DNA of 64,000 nucleotides from Rhynchopus sp. YZ270_cl-10 (GCA_964035575.1 OZ037879.1:62001-126000), one strand, 5' to 3'. Counted from the first letter of the stretch, positions 31,977 through 44,149 are shown. Program-made: numbers and translations. The notes: generated by a model from the sequence alone, not told the origin.

Positions 31977-32429
31977 CCCCCCCCCCCCCCCCTCCCTTTC
32001 TTTTTTCTCCTCCTCTTTTTTTCTTGAAACCTTTTGTCATCGTTGCAAGGGGGAAACGAATGGGTCTCGAATATTGACAAGAGGTCCAGCAAACACATCG
32101 GCGATATACTTCTCACCTTAGCAGCATTTAATACATACACCCAGCGTTAATGACAAATGACATAACATTATGACATTTGCTACATGTGATAACGCCGGCT
32201 GTATGTTAATAAAAAATGAAGAAAAAAAATACCTAAGTTTTTACCCTTCCGTGTGTGTTTGTTGGACACTCGTACATTCCCCCACTTTGCTGCATTGATG
32301 AGCGTTCAAGAAAAAGGTGTGGGGGGAACAAAACAGAAAACGTTGTAAAGATGAAAATGTGTCTCATGTGTACAGCAAATAAAGTACAGTACATCTAAAT
32401 GAAAAAAATTATGTTATTGGTGCTCCTGA
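31977..32429. other. C run and spacer
   Basis: A C run (31977-31991), then AT-rich sequence without a gene. Confidence 0.5.
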
Positions 32430-33465
32430 TAACCCCATTTTGCGTACTTGTTGCGTACTTGTTGCGTAGTTCTTGCGTACTTCGTGAAAGCACGGGGCTT
32501 CATTTTCATTTTGTGGGTATTTTTTTTTTTTGAAAAAATTTCTCGCTGGTGAAGCTTTTAAACACCGGCATTTGCAATTTCGGAATCCGTCCGGCCAGTG
32601 GTGGGGTCAATTTGACGAAATGGACAAATTCTCGTTTTTGATCAATTTTCGTACAGTACACAGTACACAGTACACAGTACACAGTACACAGTACACAGTA
32701 CACAGTACACAGTACACAGTACACAGTACACAGTACACAGTACACAGTACACAGTACACAGTACACAGTACACAGTACACAGTACACAGTACACAGTACA
32801 CAGTACACAGTACACAGTACACAGTACACAGTACACAGTACACAGTACACAGTACACAGTACACAGTACACAGTACACAGTACACAGTACAGTACAGTAC
32901 AGTACAGTACAGTACAGTACAGTACAGTACAGTACAGTACAGTACAGTACAGTACAGTACAGTACAGTACAGTACAGTACAGTACAGTACAGTACAGTAC
33001 AGTACAGTACAGTACAGTACAGTACAGTACAGTACAGTACAGTACAGTACAGTACAGTACAGTACAGTACAGTACAGTACAGTACAGTACAGTACAGTAC
33101 AGTACAGTACAGTACAGTACAGTACAGTACAGTACAGTACAGTACAGTACAGTACAGTACAGTACAGTACAGTACAGTACAGTACAGTACAGTACAGTAC
33201 AGTACAGTACAGTACAGTACAGCCTATGCGGTGGTCATCCCTGCAAAAAACCTTGGAATTTTCCCCCGCAAAACATGCTTTTCTTTTGCTTTTTGCCACT
33301 TTCAGGTGATTTCTGCACTTTTGGGCTCAATGTTGTGCACAAACTGGCTTCTGGAACCCTAAAACCAAAAAACCCCAAAAAATACCCACAAAGTAAAAAT
33401 GAAGCCCACCCCCATTTTGCGTACATTTTGCGTACTTGTTGCGTAGTTGTTGCGTACTTGGGATT
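32430..33465. repeat. Array-bearing element between GCGTACTTGTT repeats
   Basis: Clusters of TTGCGTACTTGTTGCGTAGT lie at 32439-32482 and 33416-33462 as direct repeats. Between them is the tail GGAATCCGTCCGGCCAGTGG, an inverted relative of the 28.5 kb sequence, next to the array. I cannot define terminal repeats. Confidence 0.55.
32653..33223 (+). repeat. (CAGTACA)n then (CAGTA)n microsatellite
   Basis: About 34 copies of CAGTACA to about 32889, then a clean switch to about 66 copies of the 5-base unit CAGTA. The long LYCTV and VQYST frames are artefacts. Confidence 0.98.
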
Positions 33466-34260
33466 TTTTTTTTCTGGAGTACCAGTTATACAATAATAAC
33501 GCTGGCCGCACCGAGCCAGACAAAAACTCATACAAAAACGCGGCAAAGAAAATAAATGCCGCTAAATACCGTTTTTCTTTTTAAATTTTTCTTTTTAGAA
33601 CCTTTTTTTTGCCACAGGAAGAAATCCAAATAAAAGACCACCTGATTTTGACTCATCTTTGCCAGTGTTTGCCAGACGTTTAACACCGGCGAACACCGGT
33701 GAACATAGGTCAAAATAAGTCAAAATTAGGTGGAAATATTTTTTAAAAAAATGGGATTTTTTCAAACATATTTGCGTGACAAAATTACAAAAAAACTGAG
33801 ACAATATTGGTGGACGGGGGGATATTACCTACCCGATACCACGCACAGAAAGAAGAAGTTTTAAAAAAAAATGCATTTGATGATGTCGCACCGAGCAGCC
33901 CACTTGGTCTGCAAGCACTGCATGGGGGGGGGAAAATAAGCAGAATTTATTGAGGAAGCCAGAAAAATGAAGGGTTGGGGGGAAAAATGTGGAGACGTAT
34001 TTTGCAAGTCCGTCTCAAAATAGTTGTAAAGTTCTAATTGGTATCAAATACACTTTCAAATCAAAGATAAGAAAGTACAAGGACATAAATACAGACATCC
34101 AATTATTTTTTTAGTTGTTACAAAAATGTGAAGAGTGGGGGGGGAAAAAAACTTGGTTTGCATAAGTCTAGCCTCTCTAGGGTGGCTACACTAATACAAC
34201 CAAGTTTTCAAAAAAAACAATTGTTTCCGCACAAGAAACGTTGTTTTTATTGAACATTTT
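33466..34260. other. Spacer without a gene
   Basis: No feature identified. Confidence 0.5.
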
Positions 34261-35099
34261 CAACTTACCTTCCTTCACCCCCCCCTGTAAGGGTAACCGT
34301 AGGTGAAGTAAGGTATAGTATTGAAATCGATGTGGGGGGGGAGTAAAGGGTCAATATTACAAACCCGGATTTTGAGGAAAATTTTGGCCAAAAATGGGCC
34401 CCACGTATAAGCAACCGGGCTCATATTTCTCAAAATTTAAGTGGTCAAAAAATTGTCCAATTTTCGAGATTGACCCCACCACTGCACGGGCAGAGCCCAA
34501 AAACGCAAATAAGGACCCTTTATACTCAGGCAGCATTCGCTAGTTACTGGGAAGATCAATCAGGGACCCTTTTTAATTTGTTCTCTTGAAATGTGTAATT
34601 TCAAGTTTTCTAGAAAAAAATAACAACTGATCCTACAAGGGTTGAAGGAAGGTGTGTGGAAAACAACAACAAAACAAGGAATTGCTAAGAAAAAGAACGA
34701 GGTGTGCTGTGGGAAACTCCGCGCGATTTTCGAAACCAACATAGCAGCCTGGCGCTTTGCTGGGTGGTGCTGATGCGCATGGTGTGATCGACGACAGTTC
34801 GTCGTCTGTGTTCCTTGCGCACTCCTCCTCCGGCGACGATGAGTGGGAGGCTGTGGACGACAACGAGGTGGAACACGCCGACCATCCATCGAGCAAATGG
34901 TGCTGGACGAAGAGGGGTCTGAGGATGACAGCCCCCGTTCTTGAACGTTTCAAGTGCAGGCGTCCCAGTGGTTGTGGCAGCGTTTTCGCATACCTGCAGA
35001 AGAGCAGAGTGTAGATTATTTCTACAGGGCGGTGTTCAGGAGTGTGGGTCCCCCCATAACCACAGCACACCCCGTTTTTTTTCCGATAGCAATTACTTG
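34261..35099 (+). mobile_element. GGTGTGCTGTGG-family element, copy B
   Basis: Same structure as copy A at 26983-27772, with a 50-60 base insertion near 34520-34565 and the acidic frame SSSGDDEWEAVDDNEVEHAD. The TIR core is at about 34660-35099. Confidence 0.8.
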
Positions 35100-35217
35100 T
35101 TTTTTTTTCCGCAGGACCCATAAAAACGTATTAAAAAAAATGAGTTGGACTCTCTCTATCGCATACACATTTTGAGGGATTTAATAAAAAGGGAAAGTCG
35201 GTTTAGATGTTATTTTT

Positions 35218-36017
35218 CAACTTACCTTCCTTCACCCCCCCTGTAAGGGCAACCGTAGGTGAAGTAAGGTATAGTATTGAAATCGATGTGGGGGGGGGAA
35301 AGGGTCAATTTTACAAAACCAGATTTTGAGGAAAATTTTAGCCGAAAATGGGCCCCACGTATAAGCAACCGGGCTCATTTTTCTCAAAATTTAAGTGGTC
35401 AAAAAATTGTCCAATTTTCGAGATTGACCCCACCACTGCACGGGCGGAGCCCAAAAATGCAAATAAGTACCCTTTTAATTTGTTCTCTTGAAATGTGTAA
35501 TTTCATGTTTTCGCGAAAAAATAACGATTGATCCCACAAGGGTTGAAGGAAGGTGGTTGAAAACAACAATAACAACAAGGACAAGTAATTGCTAAGAAAA
35601 AAACGGGGTGTGCTGTGGAAAACCCCGCGCGATTTTCGAAACCACCGTAGCATCCTGGCGATTTGCTGGAGGTGCTGATGTGCCTGGTGTGATCGATGTG
35701 TTGTAGTCTGTGCATTCTGTGCTTCTTCCGCACTCCAACGACGACGACAATGTGGGGAGCCTGTGGACAAAAACGAGCTGGAACACGCCGAGCCTGCCGA
35801 GCCGACGTCCAACAACGCTATCGAGCAGATGGTGCTGGACGGAGAGGACAGCGCCCGTTCTTGAACGTTTCAGATGCTGGCGTCCCAGTGGATCTGGCAG
35901 CGTACGAAGAGCGTTAACATACCTGCAGAAGAGCAGAATGCTGGACGTGCTGTAGATTATTTCTACAGGATGGAGTTCCACATCACACCCCGTTTTTTTT
36001 CCGATAGCAATTACTTG
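35218..36017 (+). mobile_element. GGTGTGCTGTGG-family element, copy C
   Basis: Third copy in the same orientation, next to copy B, more diverged. The core ends are CAAGTAATTGCTAAG and its complement near 35580 and 36017. The acidic frame is partly disrupted here. Confidence 0.75.
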
Positions 36018-36117
36018 TGTTTTTTTTTTTTTTGGTCAGTGTTTCCCAGCATCTCACCTAACTCTGAAAATAGGTGAGATTTTGCGGTTTTGCGGGTTTT
36101 TGTATAGGTGTGGCGAG

Positions 36118-36142
36118 CCCGGGCGCGCTTCGCGCGCCCGGG
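36118..36142. repeat. GC-rich perfect hairpin
   Basis: CCCGGGCGCGC, loop TTC, then its exact complement. Confidence 0.8.
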
Positions 36143-36435
36143 TCCCCACCTTACCTCAAGTTGGGGGCCTCTGGCGGAATATGAGAATTTCTCGGAGTTC
36201 GGCACTTCATTGATATTTGCACCAGGCACACGTGGTACACGAATTATCAGTAACCTCAGTACATTTACAAAATAAACGGCAGTCATGGCAGGCATAGCAC
36301 CCAAGCGAAGCCACGGTACGCAACATTTCTAAAAATTGTTGACATAAATGTCACTGTCGTTGGAAGATTGGGGGGTCAGCTTGTTTTTGTGCCCAAAATT
36401 TCTCAGCACTGCTGACCAGGGACATTGGGAACATA

Positions 36436-36645
36436 GGGATTTTTGCGGAGCAAAAAAAAAATCAAACAAATGGCGCCGCAGGCGAAAAAAAATTAGGGTA
36501 CAGTGTAAAAATCTATCTTTTTACAGCACATAGTCACACACCTAACCCATTTTTGCGGAGCAAAAAAGGGAAAATGGCGCCGCAGGCAAAAAAAAATTGA
36601 GGTACAGCCTGGATGGTGCGGTCAGCAACCCAGTTCCCCATGGTA
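36436..36645 (+). repeat. Repeat F, copy 2 (inverted)
   Basis: Inverted copy of 17415-17662 with two units of TTTTTGCGGAGCAAAAA and ATGGCGCCGCAGGC, carried inside the hAT-like element. Confidence 0.8.
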
Positions 36646-36782
36646 CTCACGTGGTTCAACCATGATTTTTTTTTTTTTTTTTTTTTCCTGCAGGTGAGAT
36701 TTCTCACCTCACTTTTTTTTTTTTTTTTTTTTTGTGAGATTTCTCACCCCAAAATCTCACCGTGGGAAACACTGTTTTTGGT

Positions 36783-38662
36783 AAAGATTTTGAGAAAAGG
36801 GTGGAGGGATAATAAGATGACACGAGAGAAGGCTGCAAACCCGCAAATCTTCGCGACCTCTCCCTGTCATCCCCTGCGCTGTGGCAAATAGCCGTCACAG
36901 GGTTGTAGTAGATGCTGCCTGACACAAAAAAAGAAGACAAAATAGTGTGTAGGTGGCTCGAATGAAAAAAAAAAAGAAAAAAAAGAAAAAAAGAAACGAA
37001 AGAAGAGAAAAGGATGAAAACATTCACAACGTCTCACCTGTCACAGGAGGACGCAGTGTGCATTGTTCCTCCTTTGCCTCACACACATTCGGTTCTTTGA
37101 AAATCAAAAGCAGTAGTATGCACACCAACACCAAGAAAAAAGTTGCCTTCCCTTATTCGGAGAACTCTCCAAGGAAGCACTGCCAAAAGATGTTGTTATA
37201 CAAAAAGGGATGTAGATTTTATACACAAAGAAATACTTTTTTTTTGTTTTGGTTTCAGTTTTCATAGAGGGAAGCTTGGCAGAATGGCAGACGTTGTGAA
37301 ATACACGGTGCCTTGGCGACTCTGTCATTTATAAAAAAATGTATAGAAAAGTTTTATGAGATGAACCTAAGCCTCTCGTGCTCAGTCACCTTTAAAAAAA
37401 ACTCGAACCTCACAGATTGGGGTTGGGCCTTCTCGAAATCTTGATATTTTTCGTTTTTTTTCCGGATCATTGCAGCGGCTTACACGGCGGCAGCTGCTAC
37501 ACTCGAATTTATCATTTAAAAAAAAGAAACAAAAAACAAAATGTTGCAAAGGACACACAACTCCCTTACACTGTGAGATCGAGAAAACTTATTGGTAACG
37601 GTTTTTCTGATGTGTCGGGATCACATCTGGAAGAACAGCGCCTGTCCAGTCGCTGGCATGACACTGCTTTCGGAGAAGAAAACTGAAAAAGGAAGTCAGA
37701 CAAATGGAAATCAGGGATGGGTTGAAGGATTACAAAACACCTTCATGTACAAGGTTTTTTGAGTAAATGTAAAGGGGTAGGGCGCACGAATGAATACAAA
37801 AACGGTGACAAAAACCCCCGAGAAGGCTCCAGTGCTCACTTTTTATGGGAAAAAGAATCCCCTTCCCTTTAGTGTTTGGAGATAAACCTCCAGCGAGCAT
37901 TTTAAAATACAAAAAAAAAAAAAAAAGAAAAAGAAGAATTTTTAAGATGTTGAGATGATTGAGGCAGTCAGAAAAATAAAAAGTGATGAAATGTATTTTT
38001 TTTTTTTTTTTTTTTTTTTATAATAAACGTGCGCGACTCAATGAGCCGGCACACTCCGTGGGTTATAAAACCCGTGGAGTGGTGTTGCACGTATGATTGT
38101 TTTACAAAGAAAAGGTCAGCAGATTCAGCATTCGAAAGAAGATTGTTGTGTTCCTGGAAGAAAAAAAAATGCAAAAAAAACTAATTCACTGCAGTAAGCG
38201 AATATGAAACTCCCCAAAAAACACACAATTAACTGATGAAGTTCAACTGTAAATAGTCAGGGCATATGTTTTATCATTGTTGTAAAAAAAAAATTTTTCC
38301 AAGAACACACCAACTCTCCTTTCTTCAATGCTAAACGCGACCCACCCCGTATGGACAGTTTCGAAACGACCCCCTCTCGAGGGAAATTTCGGGGGGTAGG
38401 TATTTTTTTTTTTTTTTTTTGCACATTTTTTTTCGCCTCCGTTTGGAAGCGGGCCAAAGCATAGGAGCAATAAAAGGTTCACGAAGTTCACGAAGAAGTA
38501 TGTTTGCGGGTTGCGGAAACATTTTCTAAGATGAGGAGAGGAGAGAAAGTACCGTCAAAAAAAAAAAACTAATGTTGCGCTTGAAGAGAAAGAGAAAATT
38601 AATGTTGGTAGCCTCACAGTGCGCGTCGCCTACAAAAAAAAAATTTGAAGCATGCATTTACC
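36783..38662. other. Gene-poor spacer
   Basis: Poly-A and poly-T runs, with one type A hairpin at 37358-37390. No credible coding frame. Confidence 0.5.
37358..37390 (-). repeat. CTCTCGT-loop hairpin, type A
   Basis: GATGAACCTAAGCCTCTCGT then GCTCAGTCACC. Arms CTAAGC and GCTCAG pair on the minus strand with one G-T wobble. Confidence 0.55.
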
Positions 38663-38815
38663 ACTTCTTAATTTGAAAAGGAATGGTGTGTGATGTTCTT
38701 CTGTCTATAAGAAGAACATCACACACCGTTCCTTTTTCAAATTAAGAAGTTAAGAAGCTGATATTTTGTTGCGTGATATGCTCGGCATATCACGCAACAA
38801 AATATCAGCTTCTTA
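38663..38815. other. Two back-to-back long hairpins
   Basis: Hairpin 1 (38663-38750) has arms of 39 and 40 bases with one bulge and one T/C change, which is a G-U wobble in one strand's RNA, and a 9-base loop. Hairpin 2 (38751-38815) is a perfect 31-base stem with a 3-base loop. They abut directly and both end in TTAAGAAG. A (TTTTTG)n tract follows. They could be small-RNA precursors or foldback mini-elements. Confidence 0.7.
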
Positions 38816-40933
38816 ATTCGTACTCTTTGTTTTTGTTTTTGTTTTTGTTTTTGTTTTTTTTTTTTTTTGGAAAACGATTACTGAGGATACGACGCACCTG
38901 ATTTTGTCTGAAATTAGTTAAATAAAGTCACGTGAAGTTTGGGGGGTTTTAAATACCACCAACCTCCACTAAAACTCCTCCAAACTCCACCAAATTTCAG
39001 GTGCCAAAATCAGGTGGCCAACATTTATCATAACTTAAAAAATTACTTTTAAAAAAATAGCGCAAAAGAAAAAAAAAAGACGGTTTTCTTTGGACAAATA
39101 AAAGTGATCGTTTGGAAAGGTTGGTTCACGCTGGTCTGACCATGTTCAGTCTGCAGTATGTGTTGTGTTGTTGTTGTTTTTTTTTTAGATTGTGTTATGC
39201 TTTTTTTTATAACCTTGAATAAACAAACTCATTGTCCGGCGCGAGAAAAGTCGTTTAAACATGGAAATAAAATAAAAAAAACTAGCATCTGAGTCTGATC
39301 AAGAAAGAAACGAAATCAGGAATTTCTCGTTTGATAGCACCCGGATTTAGATGAGTGAGGACAATACAATAAATTTTTCTGTGAATGATTTGTTGTGTTC
39401 TCCTCGCTCCTAACAAAAAATCCGGACACACTCGGAATACGCGTTCATTTTTTTTCCCTTACAACCTTTGCAAAGGTGAAAAAAAAAGATACAAAGAAGG
39501 ACGAGAGCAAAATATTTTTTTTTTTTTTTTTTTTGCAAAAAAAGATGCATATGTGTCTCTGCACACATCGGATATAATTCGTTTTTCAAGACTTTTCAAG
39601 ACGTTTTTTTAATAGATTTTTGTAAGCCAAAAGCTTACTTCACCATTTTTTGTTTTTTTACTGACACACAGTAAAAAGGGAATTCATTTTCGAAGATTTG
39701 TTTGGTTTAGTGATACCGCCGTTCAGACAGTCTTCACTAATTCTATTTCTGATAATTCTGTGCAGCTGACCAGAAGCTCCAGACTGGCAGGTGTACAACA
39801 TAGCAAGAGAAGGGATCTTTTCTTGGATGAAACCCAGAGACAATCACCACCAAGATAGGTTCGTTCTCTCCGTACTGTTCACCCGCCAGCGAAACACATC
39901 AGACGTTTTTTTTATTTTGCGAGTTGCATTTTTCTCTTCACTTTTCGAAAAACAATAACGCCAATAAAAACAACAACAACAAAAGTGTGCTTTACTCATT
40001 ACTTGATTGCAAAATGTATTCAAAAAAAAAAAAAAATTGTTCCAAAAAAAGAAAAAAAGTTCTGGGGAAAACCTGCCTCACTGCAGCAACCCCCATCCAT
40101 AGTTCACTAGAGTGGTGTTCTACAAAACACCTCGAGCAACCTGTCAGTTTTTTTTTTTTTTTTTTTGGGGAGGCCGGCGAGGTTCAGGATAAATGTTTTT
40201 TCAGGGGTTTCTACTCAGGGGGAGGAGGTTTTTTTCTCGCTACACCATGGTCTTGAGCAGCAGCGCCACGAGAGCATACCACGAGGGAGATTGAAATAAT
40301 ATGGGAGCCCGTCTGCGATGCACGTGTCCCTCTCCAGCGATGAACAACTCCAGTAGGTGTGAAATTATGTTCGATACGCAACCGCCACGCCCTCATACAC
40401 CAAGACTCCCCCACTCCTCCCTAGCTGACGGGTACAACTTAGGATCCAATGTGTCTGCACATATGTCGAATAAGAGTATGATGAGGGCGTGCAATTAGGT
40501 TCAGAAACTTTCAAATCAAAGAAGAGAAAGCAAAGGACGTTCTTGAAAAAAGAAAAAAATGCGGAAAACCCCCCAAAAAGCCCCAGAGTGTATCTAGAAA
40601 CCCCTGAAAACCGCGCCAAAAAAAAATTACCCCCCAAAAAAAAAACTCTCAGGTAAGAATATTTTTTGATCAGCGACCTCCCAAAAGGTTGCTTCTTCTT
40701 TTTTCCTCTTTTTTCTTTCTGTTCTAACTGTCCGCAAATTTTTGTTTTTTTTTGTTTTTGAGAGTTTTTCGTTCGAATGTTTGGACGGGGAATAATAACT
40801 GGTATGGCAAACCAGTTATTTGGGGGAGGAAAAACTTAGTTCACTGGCAACTTCAGGATTTATATAATTTGATTAGACCCCTCGCTCTAAGTAAATCTGG
40901 TTGTGTGAGGGATACCGGAAAGAAAACTTGAAA
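38816..40933. other. Gene-poor spacer
   Basis: A/T runs and no supported gene. A 67-codon minus frame at 40211-40414 has no recognised content. Confidence 0.5.
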
Positions 40934-40960
40934 GCGTGAATGCGCCTCTCGTGCGCACAC
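40934..40960 (-). repeat. CTCTCGT-loop hairpin, GC-arm variant
   Basis: TGCGC, loop CTCTCGT, GCGCA: the same loop with a quite different, fully paired stem. Confidence 0.5.
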
Positions 40961-40978
40961 ATTTTTTTTCCTTCAAAA

Positions 40979-41399
40979 GGGGGGATGTCTTGGGGACGTC
41001 TTGGGCATTTTTTTGACCTAAAAACACCAAAAAAACACTTCCAAAAGTGTCAAATATGTCCAAAACAGGTTGGAATGGACTCACAGGCCACTTTTGGGGT
41101 ATATTTGTGCCAAAGGAGGCTTTGTGATGTCAAAAAATATCCCGGTTTTTGATTTTTTTCTCGAAAAATCGCTATTTTGCCCAAAGTGGCCAAAACGTGA
41201 AAAAAGCCGTTTTTTCACTATTTTTTTCCATTTTTTTGTATTCTGGGGTGGCTTCTGGGTCGTTTTTCGACCCACAGGCCCCCTGTGACCCACTCTGAGG
41301 GTGTTTTTCACCCGCAGTTGCCTTGGAGATGGCCAGATAATGCCAAATGAATTTTCCGTGCGTTTGGTCCCAGCCAAAATGGCTGGAGTCGTATCCCCT
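40979..41399 (-). repeat. Palindrome-arm family, third copy (partial)
   Basis: Matches the right arm of the 30.6-31.8 kb palindrome from about 31360 to its end, ending GGAGTCGTATCCCC. It keeps the GGTCCCAGCC stretch missing from that right arm, so it is an independent copy. Confidence 0.9.
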
Positions 41400-42575
41400 A
41401 GGGGGGGGGGGGGGGGGGGGGGGAGGGGGGAAAGCAATCATGTTTTTATTTTTTCCCCTCATTCCTTTTTTTATTTTCCTAAAAAGAAATAGCGAGCGGA
41501 GGGGGGGTGGGGTTGGGGCGCAGGAGGGAAAGGGAAGAACGGAAGGGGAAGAGAACATAGTAGGTAAAGCTTCCACCCCCTTGTACCGTCACGGACACCT
41601 CATCCCAGAAGAGAATGAGCGAGACCGCGGGTTAAACCTACTTTTTTTACTATGTCGGTGTTGATCGAAATAAAGAGGATGAAAGTGCAACACGCCTCAC
41701 CGTTAATCGGCGGACGCAAAAAGCACTGGTTCTCCGCGGGTTAGCGAACCCCAGAGCAACTACAATACCCTTACAAAGTGTCTCCACTGGCTTTGCTGAC
41801 TGTGATGAATTTTTAAAATTAAAAAATGGTACACCACTAATCAAGACGCCGCGTTTGTCGTGAAGTCTTTACATGCAAACGATAGAGTTGACTTAAAAGA
41901 AGATCACACCAACAAAGTAGTTTTTTTTTTTAGGAAGCATCAGTGAAAGTTGGGTCCAAATCAAGCAATTCATTATTTAAATTGGTCTGAGATCAAAAAC
42001 CCGTACTACTCACAGCCACTACCCTGGCAAGATAGGCTAACATCTTTTTCCGGCATTTTTGGGAGGTTTGTGTTAAGTAAACAATGACAATCTGTTGTAT
42101 CGGCCACTTTAAAAAAAATAACCAGACAACCAAAAAAAAAAAAAAGAAAAAACGAAAAAAATCAAAAAAAAATAGAGGAGAAAAGAGTATTTTTTTCCTC
42201 TTTCTCTTACGAAAGTATTTGGAATAGTGAAGACTGCCTTCGGGCACCCTCCATTTCCTTTATTAAAAAGTGGTCCCCACTAGGGGAAAAAATTGATAAT
42301 CTGTTGGGAGTACAGCTGCCAGACAGGCAGTCTGCACTTTTTTTTTCTTCCACCCTATGATATCGAGTTACCCTTTTGTCATTTTTTAGGGTTCTTACAT
42401 AACATCAACCAAGAAAAATAAAATTAACACAATAAGACCAACACACTATTTTCTGATAACAGCAAAAAAACATCTCAAAAAAACTGCTTTACCTTTTTTC
42501 TCTCGCATTTTTCCCTTTCACCTCCCGTCCTCCTCCTCCTCCTCTTCCACGCACTCCCTCTCTCTCGCTCCCTAT
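41400..42575. other. G run and spacer
   Basis: A run of about 22 G from 41401, then AT-rich spacer with no gene. Confidence 0.5.
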
Positions 42576-43187
42576 TCACAGACACCCAACGTACTCAACG
42601 CAAGCAAATTGAGAGTAAGGTTCGTTTCTGTAGTAGGCAGGCTTAGAGGGGAGGGGGAGCTTTGCGTGGAGGTCGGTCGCTTCGACCATGTGGGAGGAAG
42701 CGGAGCAGGCGTCGAAGGAGGACTGGGAGGCGGAGTCGACGGAGCAGGCGGATGTCATGCGTGAGAGGCGTGGGGGTGACATGCTTGATGTGGACAGCTG
42801 CGAAGGGCCGGGCGAGCCGCCAGAGGTTGACGACGCGGAGGATGTGGAGGTGGCCTCAAGGTTCTCGGCACGCTTGCGCTTGTTCTGCACCTTCCTCAGG
42901 GAGAGAAGAAACTGCTCGTATTTGGTTCCCTTTTTGTAGATGTGCGGGTTGCCGCAGTTTCCAAGGCACGTCCCCGCGTAAAACTCCGAGCACTTCGCGT
43001 GGTCGTTGATGCGGATGTTCCACGCAGCCTCGCACACAAAGCACACCAGACGTGCCTCAAACTGCTTGCTGATGTACTTCTGCTTCTTCCATGCGTTGTG
43101 CTGGCAGGGAGGGGTGTGTGTAATCACGAGGTCACCTTCCGCAGCACCAACCTTTGCCACCTTCTGTGCAGACTGTGTAGGGCACAT
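42576..43187 (-). CDS. CCCH-type zinc-finger protein with a second Cys/His cluster
   Basis: 203 residues from the ATG at 43187. C66, C74, C78 and H82 form a C-x7-C-x3-C-x3-H finger of CCCH type, usually RNA-binding. Just before it, C28, H30, C49 and C52 form a second cluster around PCQHNAWKKQK and CFVCEAAW, a PCxHNxW pattern that I have the impression recurs in protist RNA-binding proteins. Residues 110-165 are a Ser-rich linker, probably disordered. A CT-rich leader lies upstream on the minus strand. RNA binding is the likely role; a specific target cannot be guessed. Confidence 0.75.
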   Translation of the reverse strand: MCPTQSAQKVAKVGAAEGDLVITHTPPCQHNAWKKQKYISKQFEARLVCFVCEAAWNIRINDHAKCSEFYAGTCLGNCGNPHIYKKGTKYEQFLLSLRKVQNKRKRAENLEATSTSSASSTSGGSPGPSQLSTSSMSPPRLSRMTSACSVDSASQSSFDACSASSHMVEATDLHAKLPLPSKPAYYRNEPYSQFACVEYVGCL

Positions 43188-44118
43188 TATAAAAGCAGGG
43201 AGAGAAGAAGAGAAGAAGAGTGGCGCCTAAAGCTCAATGAGCGGAAATGAAAGCTTTTTTGTTTTTTGTTTTTTTTTTTTTGTGAGAAACGGAAGAAACG
43301 AAAAGGATATAGGATAAGTGTGTTTTGTTATGATTTTTTTTTGTGTTGAAAGAGTATCTGAAGAGGTGTGCAGGAAGAGATGGGGAAAGCTTAGAGCAAT
43401 AGCGGGGGGTGAGAGGAGGAAAGAAAAGCCGACTTTTTTTTTTCTCTCTTTCTTCTTTGCGGGTTGGGGTCAGGGTTTCCCACAAATTCTTCACGAAAAC
43501 TTTTTTTTCCCCCCAAAGATGACAATTAACATCACATATACACACGCTGCCCACCACCCGCACCCACACTGCACCCCTACGTCACCAACCCAACACTGCA
43601 TACGCAATCGGAGGGCTAGGGAGTAACAGCAGTAACAGCACACGCACAGAGAACACCTCTGACCAGATGCAACAGAGGGCAGAGGGCGACTCCCGCTCCA
43701 CGAAGCGGTGTTTTCATGGAGCTGCAGTCTCGGGGTATAGGTCAAATACACAAAAGTGAGTTGTCGCCACAAGCGTACTTCAAAAAGAGCAAATAGCAGG
43801 TTCGTTTTTGTCATGCGGTGGCTTTTGGAGGTTGTGTTCTCATGTTGGTTCGACAACGGCACCGTGCTTTGCGGAGGTTCACAAAGGCCTGCCTGGCTGT
43901 TCTTTGGCAGTAGTGTTCGTCTTTAAGCCTGGCTGGCCCTTTGAAAGTTCGAAGCTCAACCTAAGTGTTCGTATAGGCAGGTTTGACCTGATACGCGAAA
44001 AGCTCCCCCGGGATTACTACTGGGTTTTTGTTTTTGTTTTGTTTGTTTCTTTTTTGTGATTTTACAAATAGGTGCTTTTTTTCTTCAGTACAATCCTCCC
44101 CACCCATCTCCCCCACCT

Positions 44119-44149
<31 letters not shown>

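Larger units (their letters stand above)
36037..36774. mobile_element. hAT-like element E10 with 8-bp target duplication
   Basis: The ends are CAGTGTTTCCCA and its complement, a typical hAT terminus. It is flanked by a perfect 8-base direct repeat, TTTTTGGT (36029-36036 and 36775-36782), the length hAT elements make. Inside each end are copies of GGTGAGAT / ATCTCACC. There is no transposase; the interior holds a GC hairpin and repeat F. Insertion abuts copy C of the GGTGTGCTGTGG family. Confidence 0.85.

Noticed and set aside
32370-32400. Spliced-leader-like string CTGTACTTTATT on the minus strand
   Set aside because: A 12-base match only; flanks do not match known leaders and there is no donor context.
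32506-33309. Long frames of VLYCT and VQYST repeats
   Set aside because: Same cause: (CAGTACA)n and (CAGTA)n arrays.
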